Shown in pieces: positions 37,835 to 46,300 of a stretch of DNA of 62,624 nucleotides. This stretch comes from Hadesarchaea archaeon (GTDB lineage Archaea > Hadarchaeota > Hadarchaeia > Hadarchaeales > Hadarchaeaceae). Location: contig JAPDJH010000012.1 of the NCBI GenBank assembly GCA_029259175.1, forward strand, positions 1-62,624, read 5' to 3'. The notes beneath the pieces are model-generated. The model was not told where the DNA came from. It saw nothing but the letters and a program-made list of their open reading frames with translations, and did no database searches. The first letter of the stretch is position 1; the number at the start of each line of letters is the position of its first letter. Position numbers and translations under genes: made by a program.

Positions 37835-38434
37835 ATGAAAATCGGGGTGATCGGAGTACAGGGGGCGGTAAGTGAACACCTCGAGATCACGCGCGCCGCG
37901 ATGGAGCGGTGCGGATTCACGGGAAGCGTGGAGTGGGTCGATCGCGCCGAGAAGCTCAGAGGACTTGACGGAATAATCATTCCTGGGGGCGAGAGCACCA
38001 CCATAGGGAGGCTCATGCAACGGACTGGAATGTTCGAGCGCATCCGGGAGATGGGGCTTGGAGGGGTCCCGATTATGGGCACGTGCGCGGGGATGATTCT
38101 GCTGGCGAAGGTGGGTGACGAACAGGTGAAGCGGACGGGGCAACCGCTCTTGGGGCTGGTGGACATGGAAATCGAGCGCAACGCGTTCGGGCGACAGCGG
38201 GAGTCGTTCGAGGTGGATCTCCCGGTCACAATTCTCGGTGGCGAGCCGTTCAGGGCGGTGTTCATTCGTGCGCCAGCTGTGCGGCGCGTGTGGGGCAACG
38301 CTCAGGTGATCGCACGGTTCAACGGACGGATCGTTGGTGTGCTCCAGCAAAACTTTTTGGCGCTGGCGTTCCATCCCGAGCTCACAGCGGACACGAGGCT
38401 GCACGAATACTTCTTGTGGATGTGTAAACGATAA
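37835..38434 (+). CDS. pdxT: PLP synthase glutaminase subunit PdxT
   Basis: The 199-residue glutaminase releases ammonia for PdxS in pyridoxal phosphate synthesis. Motifs: IGVIGVQGAVSEHLE, IIIPGGESTTIGRLM, the nucleophile in IMGTCAGMILLA, and catalytic His in ALAFHPELT. ATG 37835 (MKIGVIG) starts the fold; ATG 37823 is a second choice. PdxS is not in the window. An eight-T run follows the gene. Confidence 0.93.
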   Translation: MKIGVIGVQGAVSEHLEITRAAMERCGFTGSVEWVDRAEKLRGLDGIIIPGGESTTIGRLMQRTGMFERIREMGLGGVPIMGTCAGMILLAKVGDEQVKRTGQPLLGLVDMEIERNAFGRQRESFEVDLPVTILGGEPFRAVFIRAPAVRRVWGNAQVIARFNGRIVGVLQQNFLALAFHPELTADTRLHEYFLWMCKR

Positions 38435-38436
38435 CG

Positions 38437-38450
38437 CGGGGTTTTTTTTA
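38437..38450 (+). terminator. T-run terminator after pdxT
   Basis: CGGGG is followed by eight T residues (38442-38449), three bases past the pdxT stop, as in intrinsic archaeal termination. Confidence 0.5.
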
Positions 38451-38736
38451 GATGGCTACTCTGGGATTGTGCGGTCCTTTATTCAACGAACAAATGAACT
38501 CAGCCAACAAATTTTGCGCAGAGGCTGACCAGCTCTTTGACTCGAGCAAAAACCTGCCTCACATAATCCATGCTGAACGTCTCTTTGGCTGGGATCCCCT
38601 CACACTCGTAGCCGCACATTGTTGTCCCTCTATTTTGCTCAGCTCTGAGAGCAGTCGTTTGAGTTCTTCGCTCCGCTGGCGCAGGTAGCCCCATTAATAC
38701 CATTCCCTCTATGGTCCCGCCCCGGTAAAGAAAAAA

Positions 38737-38746
38737 ACATAAGTAT
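38737..38746 (+). promoter_or_regulatory. TATA box of tRNA-Ala
   Basis: ACATAAGTAT is centred 27 bases before the first base of the tRNA, the standard archaeal spacing, and is preceded by an A-rich BRE-like run. Confidence 0.6.
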
Positions 38747-38768
38747 CCAGAGCTCATCTTCATTCGGT

Positions 38769-38843
38769 GGGCCGGTAGCTCAGCCTGGTATGAGCGCTCG
38801 CTTGGCATGCGAGAGGTCGCGGGTTCAAATCCCGCCCGGTCCA
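38769..38843 (+). tRNA. tRNA-Ala (GGC)
   Basis: The cloverleaf folds cleanly: acceptor GGGCCGG (38769-38775) with CCGGTCC (38836-38842), D arm with AGCTCAG...GAGC, anticodon stem CTCGC/GCGAG around loop TTGGCAT (anticodon GGC), and T arm GCGGG-TTCAAAT-CCCGC. Discriminator A is at 38843 and CCA is not encoded. The last 19 bases overlap the 3' end of the opposite-strand MTHFS-like gene. Confidence 0.97.
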
Positions 38844-39532
38844 CTAACATTCTTCAATTCTCTGAGCAAGGGAATGTCTCTGAGCATTCTGTCGCCCACG
38901 AGATACCACAAAACCCCTTCTGGTCTGGGAGGCCTTCCCACAACTCGAAGAGTTCGACGTGGAGTAAGAATGAGATCCACTGGAACATCGTGGGGCTCGA
39001 GGGGGATTGCGTTCACGATCTGAATCTCGTGCACTGTTGTGGCAATGGGAACACTATCAGTGACTGCCCTAGCCTCCTTTAGAATGGCAAACTCAAGGTC
39101 GCCGAAGCCTCCGCCTTTTCCCACGCGCCCGCCTTGGAGATCCACGGCGACAGAGCCCTCGATCATGAGGTCTACCTTCACATCCCACGGCTTGACGGAA
39201 CGCCCGAATCGAAGGGCGCCGCGTATGGTTGCGGCTTCGCGGGGAGAGCGAACATTCGCGAGCGTCAGCAAGCCCCTGCGCAGTCTGGGGGATGCCATAA
39301 TCAGACGCTTTCCGTCGCGGAGAATTCGCTCGCGGAGAGGGAGCTGGGGAGAATCCGGGTTCGCGAACACGGTGTCGGCCTCTCGGTAGACGCGTAGGGA
39401 ACAGAGACGATCGGCCGCCCGCTCACTCCCCTCGAAGTTTGGAATTCTACCCTCCGGGGGCAACGGGGGTCTTGCCACTCCGGACTTGACCAGCTTGTGC
39501 CACACCAGCTCGCGGATCTGCTGCTTGTCCAC
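38825..39532 (-). CDS. 5-formyltetrahydrofolate cyclo-ligase family protein
   Basis: The 235-residue protein has the MTHFS fold: an N-terminal Lys/Arg helix (MDKQQIRELVWHKLVKSGV), RIPNFEGSERAADRL, and the nucleotide/folate loop GGRVGKGGGFGDLEFAILKEA, then HEIQIVNAIPLEPHDVPVD. It may act on a formyl-tetrahydropterin or a related pterin; archaea often use it in unclear roles. Its last seven codons are the antisense of the 3' half of tRNA-Ala. Confidence 0.85.
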   Translation of the reverse strand: MDKQQIRELVWHKLVKSGVARPPLPPEGRIPNFEGSERAADRLCSLRVYREADTVFANPDSPQLPLRERILRDGKRLIMASPRLRRGLLTLANVRSPREAATIRGALRFGRSVKPWDVKVDLMIEGSVAVDLQGGRVGKGGGFGDLEFAILKEARAVTDSVPIATTVHEIQIVNAIPLEPHDVPVDLILTPRRTLRVVGRPPRPEGVLWYLVGDRMLRDIPLLRELKNVSGPGGI

Positions 39533-39627
39533 CGAGTTTATTTATATGCGAAGGTTTCATCTATTTTGGCGGTGATCGCATCCCGCGGAGAAAAATTGAT
39601 GTTCGGCCCATTGTTGGGGCTGCTGTT

Positions 39628-40638
39628 GTGTTTCTGATTCTAGGCGCCATCATCTTCTCGGCGCTCTATTTCCTGATCATCAAGCCGGCGGCAGAGGAAC
39701 TTGAGTCGGCCAAGGTGTCGGCCCTGCAGGTGGTCCAAGAGCTGAGCTCGTTGGGGACTGATCAGGCCGTGTCGGATGCGTCCACTTTCACCACTCAGAT
39801 CAAGGAAGCGGATTCCAAGTCGGAGGTGCAGGCGATTCTGACAGAGGTACAGACGGCGCTGGCGCGAGAACAGAAGCGGGTGGAGTTGCTGGATCTGGCG
39901 AGACAGGCGTATAGAGGTACGTTCTACTCCGGGGAAAGCGAGGAGGGAAAGACCGTGCTGTCCGAGCTGCAGTCCCTAAAGGACACTCTGATAAGCGATA
40001 TCAACTCCAAGACCTCTCTCAGCCAGCTGGAGGCCTACGAGTCGGAGCTGGACAGCAAAGCGACTACGGCGTGGCGGAATGCGCTCACCCGCGTGCTGAA
40101 CTCGATAGAGGACAACGAGGTGTTCTTGGAGCGGAAGAACAGCATTCCGTACTCGGAGCGGATGAGCAAAGAGAACGCCCTCCAGCGCATCGAGAACTAC
40201 GGGTGGGAGGAGCTGAGAAAGATCCGGTTTGTGAAGCCCACGGTGGAGGTGCCGGTGATAGACACTCTGAGGCGGTCGCCGACGGTTCGGGAGGGGGCGA
40301 TGGTCAAGATTTATCTCTACGACTACTCGACCGGAGAACTGACGTTGCTGACGCCGAACGCCACGGTCTCGCACGTGCTCTACCGAGACACGGACATGCA
40401 GGTGGGAGGAGTCAGTCTGTGGGAGAACATCAAAACTCTGGTGGCGAGCGGTCAGGTGGCCGGGTTCGCCGGGTTCGGTGAGAGCGCGGTCAGCAGCGCG
40501 ATCGACGCGAACATTCTCTCTTATGATATCTCCGTGATCTACGTGGTGGAGGTCTCCGATCTGACCGGGGAGGAGATACTCAAGTACGAGTTCTACCAGA
40601 GCGGGACCAAGGACGTTGTATTGGTTCCGTTGGCCTGA
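39628..40638 (+). CDS. Membrane-anchored DUF515-like protein
   Basis: The 336-residue protein has one N-terminal membrane span (FLILGAIIFSALYFLIIKPA) and a long helical, charged stalk (about 25-190), then a beta-rich globular domain (about 200-336). It resembles archaeal DUF515 proteins. The reading frame continues upstream as RRKIDVRPIVGAAVV, which looks like a real continuation of the N-terminus, but contains no ATG, GTG or TTG before the TATA-like patch near 39540-39550. GTG 39628 is therefore used, and a rare start codon upstream is possible. Confidence 0.6.
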   Translation: MFLILGAIIFSALYFLIIKPAAEELESAKVSALQVVQELSSLGTDQAVSDASTFTTQIKEADSKSEVQAILTEVQTALAREQKRVELLDLARQAYRGTFYSGESEEGKTVLSELQSLKDTLISDINSKTSLSQLEAYESELDSKATTAWRNALTRVLNSIEDNEVFLERKNSIPYSERMSKENALQRIENYGWEELRKIRFVKPTVEVPVIDTLRRSPTVREGAMVKIYLYDYSTGELTLLTPNATVSHVLYRDTDMQVGGVSLWENIKTLVASGQVAGFAGFGESAVSSAIDANILSYDISVIYVVEVSDLTGEEILKYEFYQSGTKDVVLVPLA

Positions 40639-40828
40639 TGGGTAAAGAGCGCTTCTCGAGCACCATGGCCGTTCCGCCGTTGAGAACCATTTCGAAGGTA
40701 AGCTCTAGCAGTTCTTCCAACAGGTCAGACCCCCACACCGAGTGCTGGAGCCTGTGAGCGTTCAGGTTGTGCAGGGCTCGGTTCACCGGTTGGCGAAGAG
40801 AAGTATCCGCTCGCTTCACGTCGTACAT
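40580..40828 (-). CDS. Cas2-like small protein (doubtful)
   Basis: The frame reads MYDVKRADTSLRQPVNRALH, then an LQHSVWGSDLLEELLEL helix-strand pair and GGTAMVLEK. The strand-Asp, Arg-rich helix, QHSVW, hydrophobic helix and final strand follow the Cas2/VapD ferredoxin-like layout. It continues in frame upstream as KENGKAAYLL, so the start may be further 5' at a non-ATG codon. Its last 59 bases overlap the DUF515-like gene. No cas1, effector or CRISPR array is present, so it would be a stand-alone RNase-like toxin if real. Confidence 0.4.
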   Translation of the reverse strand: MYDVKRADTSLRQPVNRALHNLNAHRLQHSVWGSDLLEELLELTFEMVLNGGTAMVLEKRSLPIRPTEPIQRPWSRSGRTRT

Positions 40829-40931
40829 GAGCAGGTATGCTGCTTTCCCATTCTCTTTTCGGGCTAGAGGTTGTTTAAAAGTTCTGTCACGTAAATGAAT
40901 GTGGTATTGTCACATATAATATTATATCAGA

Positions 40932-41456
40932 TTACTTAATGTATCCCAAATATCTTTTAGCCAAAACTTCTAAACGCCGCCCCCCCACCCCCTCATTTTC
41001 ACCATTTTCTTTATTGCCGAAGTGGCCACTTTTTCGAAATCATCCCTTTCCTCATCAATTCAATAATAACTGCCGCACTGATTTTCAATTTAATCTCGCT
41101 GGCGAGTGCCCTGCCCTCCAGCTCGTAGGCAGCGTCAACGTCGTCCATTATCAGGTTTCTGATGCCGTTTTCCACGCAACAAACAAAGCATGAAGCTTTA
41201 CCTTTATCCACGCCCGAGGAGAGCAACCCATCCACTTTTTCTTGCCCTTATCCTCACGACTGAGATTTTCCGCTTGTCTATCAATTTCAAGATGTTTTCT
41301 GCGGCTTTGCCCTTTAGATCAGAAAACTTGCTTATCTCCTTTAGCTCCTCGACTTACTACGGGAATCGTTATTTCAATTATTTTCAATGCCCGCCTCAGC
41401 AGACCAACCATTTCCAGAGAGACTAGGGCGGAGGTATCCATCACGGCCTTGATCAT
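40932..41456 (-). pseudogene. VapC-type PIN-domain toxin remnant
   Basis: Pieces in three frames restore a PIN-domain toxin: MIKAVMDTSALVSLEMVGLL (first Asp ligand), ELKEISKFSDLKGKAAENIL, VDGLLSSGVDKGKASCFVC, IRNLIMDDVDAAYELEGRAL (Asp pair), ISAAVIIELMRKGMISK, and the tail LEVLAKRYLGYIK. Frameshifts are needed near 41350, at the five-T run 41236-41240, at the five-T run 41030-41034 and at the seven-C run 40980-40986. The start ATG 41456 overlaps the original antitoxin stop. Confidence 0.75.
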
Positions 41457-41742
41457 CGGAGCCCTTCCACGAGCGACTTTTGGCCGTTTGGGTGTAGAAA
41501 GCGATTTTTCTGGCTTCCTTATATCCAACGATTTTTATCAACTCCTCGAACGAGATTTCATCCAGAGCGAACTTTCTAGCCGCGATCTTCTTTATCTCCA
41601 TCATCTCCGTTTCTCTCCGGATGAACTCGATTAACGCCTCCCTGATCAAGTTGGACTTGGTTTCGATTCTCTCCCTAGCCATTTTTTCAATCTTATTTTT
41701 CCACTCTGGCTCTATTCTAATCGTTAAAGTCTTCTCCCGCAT
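41453..41742 (-). pseudogene. VapB-type ribbon-helix-helix antitoxin with 3' frameshift
   Basis: The N-terminus is a ribbon-helix-helix DNA-binding domain (MREKTLTIRIEPEWKNKIEK, KSNLIREALIEFIRRE), followed by toxin-binding helices (SFEELIKIVGYKEARKIAF). Shifting one base in the four-T run at 41478-41481 restores the natural end KSLVEGLR and a stop overlapping the toxin start. In the sequence as given the frame reads on to 41374 instead. The DNA-binding part is intact, so it might still bind its own promoter. Confidence 0.7.
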
Positions 41743-41844
41743 TCCAATCACGTATTACATTGTGTTACAATTGGTATACAAACGTTGTGAAAAGCCCTAT
41801 CCGGAAACTAGAAAAAAATTGTTGTTTGTTTTCGGGTGCCTGCA

Positions 41845-42780
41845 CTAGACTCGATGTGCTTTGGCACGTCTCCCTAGGAACCCCGGCCTCTCGGAGACTT
41901 CTTGATTTTTGTTTGACTTGATTAGAGATTCCGCGAGCCCCCAGAAGATGCTCTCAAGCCTAGGGGCTATTTTCTCGGATGGCTTTATTTTGGTTTCGAG
42001 TAGCCTGAGAGTAATCTCTTTGAGCGCTTGGCTTGCGGGGCAGTTCTCATTCTCAGCCACGACCGGGATGTTGCGCGCGAAGGTGTCATCCACCAGATCG
42101 TCCTTTGGTACCACACCCAGCACCGGTCCGATTTCGCTCGCCTTTTTTACCCATTCCTGTTTTTTGTGCTTGGAGGACAGGCGGTTGATTACGACCCCGA
42201 TCGTCTGCGCGCCCAGCATCCGTTCGAGGTCGCTGGCGGTGGTCAGAGTTGCCTCGATTGATTCATCCGTAGGGTCAATGACATAAATGATCCCATCTCC
42301 TAAGCCAGCAAGAAACATGTGCTCCATTCCTCTTGTCGCAGGAGTATCCACAAAAACTAGGGAAAAAATCTTCTGCAGCTCATCCTTCATGTCATCTAAC
42401 TGCCGTGCGATCTGCATGACCGACGCATAGCGACCACCATGCATAGGTGGGAGAAAGCTTTCCCTTTGCTTTTGCCCACGCCGACGCTTTGCCGCAGGAA
42501 GGATTCCGAGGTTTGGATAAATCGCCTCGCCGGTGTCCGGATTCACTAGGTCGCACTGGTGCAGGGCATCCTCGAGGGGGCTAATCCCCCGCAACACGTC
42601 GGCGAGCGTTGCTTTTGGTTTTCTGCACATCTTGAACTGAATGGTGTTTACCACCAAGTCGCCGTCAATCAGGAGCACATTCTGATTGGGTCTCAGCTTC
42701 GAAGCCCAGAGACCCAGCCCCATGACAATGGTCGACTTTCCTGAACCACCCTTGGAGCTTATCACGGTGATAAAGCTCAT
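41845..42780 (-). CDS. ParA/MinD-family ATPase next to the effector locus
   Basis: The 311-residue P-loop ATPase starts MSFITVISSKGGSGKSTIV (deviant Walker A), then LLIDGDLVVNTIQFKMCRK (switch I) and LVFVDTPATRGMEHMFLAG (Walker B). A basic insertion (AAKRRRGQKQRES, about 93-105) is unlike MinD at 22412. The C-terminus is extended and charged. The start overlaps the upstream winged-helix gene (ATGA). ParA-like proteins position DNA, plasmids or membrane machines; a role in placing surface or secretion machinery for the neighbouring giants is inference. Confidence 0.85.
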   Translation of the reverse strand: MSFITVISSKGGSGKSTIVMGLGLWASKLRPNQNVLLIDGDLVVNTIQFKMCRKPKATLADVLRGISPLEDALHQCDLVNPDTGEAIYPNLGILPAAKRRRGQKQRESFLPPMHGGRYASVMQIARQLDDMKDELQKIFSLVFVDTPATRGMEHMFLAGLGDGIIYVIDPTDESIEATLTTASDLERMLGAQTIGVVINRLSSKHKKQEWVKKASEIGPVLGVVPKDDLVDDTFARNIPVVAENENCPASQALKEITLRLLETKIKPSEKIAPRLESIFWGLAESLIKSNKNQEVSERPGFLGRRAKAHRV

Positions 42781-43220
42781 GTTGTTCCCTTGAAAAATTC
42801 TTCTTCTCTCTCAGGCAACTCAAACGGCTTTCGCGGCCGCCTCCTCGCGCGCCATCGTATCTGGATGTCGCCGGCGCGGTAGATTATCTTGGACCGCTTG
42901 CCCTCTCCTGGCATGGAGCCAACGAGCCCTGCTTTCTCGAGTATTTTGAGATGATGGTGGACGGTTACGTCTTGATAACGCGCTTCTTCCCCTCTCATTC
43001 GTAGCTCTCGATTGAGCAACCGGGTGACCATGTACTTCCGCATGGGGCCGTATCGATCGAGAAGTGCCAAGATCATGCGCCGGATTTCGTTGCTGTACGC
43101 GCGCGCAAGCTCTACCGCCCTCCCTTCACTGATATTTCGCCACTCACCCACGCTTGGTTTGATGAAAGGCTTCGCAGCCCGCGCTCTCGCTATTTTGGGT
43201 TCTGATTTTTCGTCTGGCAT
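42777..43220 (-). CDS. Winged-helix (ArsR-like) transcriptional regulator 1
   Basis: The 147-residue protein has a winged helix: ELARAYSNEIRRMILALLDR, MVTRLLNRELRMRG, the recognition helix VTVHHHLKILEKAGLVGSMP and the wing GKRSKIIYRAGDIQIRW. The pattern closely follows the regulator at 58621, and the two flank the surface-protein island. It overlaps the ParA gene and is divergent from the 2,638-aa gene across a 178-base A/T-rich promoter region. Confidence 0.85.
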   Translation of the reverse strand: MPDEKSEPKIARARAAKPFIKPSVGEWRNISEGRAVELARAYSNEIRRMILALLDRYGPMRKYMVTRLLNRELRMRGEEARYQDVTVHHHLKILEKAGLVGSMPGEGKRSKIIYRAGDIQIRWRARRRPRKPFELPEREEEFFKGTT

Positions 43221-43350
43221 ACTATAATTTTGGCTTCTTTTCGCTTAAAATATTTTCTTATTGAAATTTTTCTTATTCATTTATAGAAAAAATTAAACCC
43301 TAGAGGTACAAGAAAATCTCTTTAGGAACCAGTTATTTTTCCAAAAAAAG

Positions 43351-43394
43351 CATTTATGGGCGCTCTTTCATAGAATAAAGTGAAAAAAGGGGAG
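43351..43394 (+). promoter_or_regulatory. TATA box and ribosome-binding site of the giant effector gene
   Basis: CATTTATG at 43351-43358 is a TATA-like box about 45 bases before the ATG, giving a short leader. GGGGAG at 43389-43394, five bases before ATG 43399, is a good ribosome-binding site and fixes the start. Confidence 0.5.
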
Positions 43395-43398
43395 AAAA

Positions 43399-46300
43399 AT
43401 GCCGGAACATGGCGGAACCCCCGGAGTCGGCCGCAAGACGGTGGCTGTAGCCATTGTCTTAGCTTTCTTGCTAAGCAACCTCCTCGTAGTCGTGAACGCC
43501 ACTCCGGTTGAGGCGAGAAGAAGTTCCAAATACTCCAAATATAGGGGCTCATCTTACCGAGCAAAGCTTAGCTCGATAGCGGCGCAAATCGCCGCGATAC
43601 GAGCCAAGATCAGCGCGATATCTGCGAAAATCGCTGCAATGAGTTCAAGCTCATCTTCCTCGACGTCTAGCTTGTCGTCAAGCTCATCATCGGGTTCATC
43701 TTTATCCGGCTCATCGGGCGTATCGGTCACCTCATTATCCTCCTCGAGTCACTCAGTACGTTCGTCGGGCGGCTCAAGAGCTGGTTCAAGAGCTTCTTCA
43801 TCCTCCTCCAGCTTGACCTACACGGTCCGGCGCGGGGACACCCTGTCCGAGATAGCGGCGAGGTACGGGACCACGGTCTCCGCCCTGATGAAGGCGAACC
43901 CGCAGATCAAAAACCCAAACGTGATCTATGCGGGGCAGACCCTGAAGATCCCCAGGACGTCTGGTTCATCATCTTCTGCACAATCCGCGGCCGAACCGCA
44001 GCCCACTTTGGCTGCTGCCCCAGCAGTCAGATCAATCAGTCATCCATTGGTGCGAGCGGGCAAGTTCACGATCACGCTTAAGGGTGACCACATTAGGGAC
44101 GGAGCATCTGTCCTCGTTTACTCATCCGATGGCCGCCTCGTCGATCAAATGAGCGTGAACGAGGGAAGTAGCCAAATCACCTACACGGGAGACTTGCCAC
44201 TTGGCAGTTACACGGTCAAGGTCAGGAACCCGGATGGACAGGTGTCGAATGGCGTCACACTCACCGTCGCTAAATTCATCGCCGGTGACACCGTCAAAAC
44301 GACCGCAAACCTGAACACGCGCGCGGGAGCCGGTATCGGTTACTCTGTTATTCGAACGATGCCGAAAAACGCTACCGGCACCGTCATCGATGGTCCTGTG
44401 AAGGCGAACGGCTACACGTGGTGGAAGATTAGATACAGCGATGGCACCGAGGGGTGGTCAGCAGAGCCCTGGCTCGAAAGAAACACGACCTCGGGCTCCT
44501 CGTCCACGCAGACCCGGAAGACCAACGATCAACAAACCCAAACAGCCAATGATACAGCGGCAAATGACGACCGATCTCAGACCATTAACAAGTCCTCCCA
44601 GAGATCCTCGACCCCACAGGCTGCCCAGCAGACCACCCTCAAGGGTAAGTTCAACGTTAATGACACGGTTCGGACGACCGCTAACCTAAACGTCCGAGCC
44701 GGAGCCGGCATCAGGTACTCAGCCCTCAAGACGATGGCGAAGGGCAGTACAGGCACGGTTCTCGACGGGCCAAGATTCGCAGATGGCTACACGTGGTGGA
44801 AGATTAGATACAGCGACGGGACAACCGGCTGGTCCGCCGAGCCTTGGCTGGAAGAGTATACGCCGCTTACTCCTTCCGGCTATGTAGAATATGTGGTCAA
44901 GAGCGGCGACACCTTGTCCGGGATAGCAGCCAAATACGGAACCACGGTATCTGCCATAATAGCTATTAATCCTCAAATAACCGACCCCGATAGAATTTAT
45001 GTAGGGCAAGTTCTAAAGATCCCGCAAAGCTCCCCAACTCCCTCGACCAAGTTCAGCGTGGGCGACACCGTTAAAGTCCTCCCGAACATAGGACTCACGG
45101 TCCGCACCCCACCGAACTGGGAGAGGATCGGTGTCGAGCCCAAGGGCGCGATCGGCACAGTCATAGACGGACCCCTGCTCGGCTCCTACCGCGGGCTCAC
45201 CTTCTGGATGTGGAAGATCCGCTGGCGCGACGGTACTGTGGGATGGTCGGCCGAGGGGGACGCATGCGAGGACTATCTCACGAAGGTCGATACCCCAACA
45301 GGCGGCAAGCCAGATTTAACAGTTGCAGGCCGGGTGGGCGCCCCCTCCTCCGGCGGAGTCGGCGACAACATATCTGTAACGTTCACCCTTCAGAACCAAG
45401 GAGACACCGCTTCAGGACCATTCCGCTACAAGATCTCGCTTTCAACTTCTGCTTGGGGAACAACATATGAACTCGGTACATTCTCCGAGGACTCGCTGGG
45501 TGCTGGGGCTCTGAAGCAGGTGACGAAGAGTGTCACCGTGCCACGGGTGAGAGCAGGTTACTACTACGTGACCGTCTATGTTGACTGCGATGAGAGCGTT
45601 GCGGAATCCAACGAGAGAAACAACATCGGGAGCACCTATTCGCACAGAATCCGCATATACCAAGCAAGCCCCGCTCCGGTAATCACCTCAATCGATCCAA
45701 CTGCGGTCTGGGAAGGAGGCACGTTCAGGCTCTTCATCCACGGAAAAAACTTCGCATGGGATGCCTCGGCCCAGAATTTCCGCAGCGGGATGACCATCTC
45801 AGTCTACGGACGGGATGGGCAGTTGGTTGCGCGCTTGACCCCGCTTGACAAGAGAGCGATAGGAGTTGGGCTGAGGAACTCACGGAACGTGCAGAACTCT
45901 AGCACGCTAATCAACTGCTACGGCAGCAACCTCCCCGCCGGCACCTACACTGTTAGGGTGAAAAACCCAGACGGTAAGGAATCGAACGGCGTCACGCTAA
46001 GGGTTATCCCCGCCAGCCAGCACATGTTCACTCCTCCCTCCAACCTGCTCGACTATGTGAACCACACGAGCTGCCGTACCAACCGTCTCAACCGAATGAT
46101 ACTCCACTCCGCCGAAAACCGTATGATCACCTTCACTTGGAACGCCCTAAGACCCAAGCCGGCCTCGCTCAGAGATGCTGCTGAGCGCTTAGTCCACTAC
46201 GTACATAATTACATCACCTATAGCTCCAAAAACGGGAAGATTGTGTGGGAAAATGCGAACTGGCTCAGCGACTACGACGTGATCGAGCACCGCAGGGGGG

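Noticed and set aside
38500..38850. Minus-strand frame reading DRAGFEPATSRMPSERSYQ
   Set aside because: This is the well-known antisense translation of a tRNA-Ala gene, not a protein. The part beyond the tRNA (from 38760 down) has no family resemblance.
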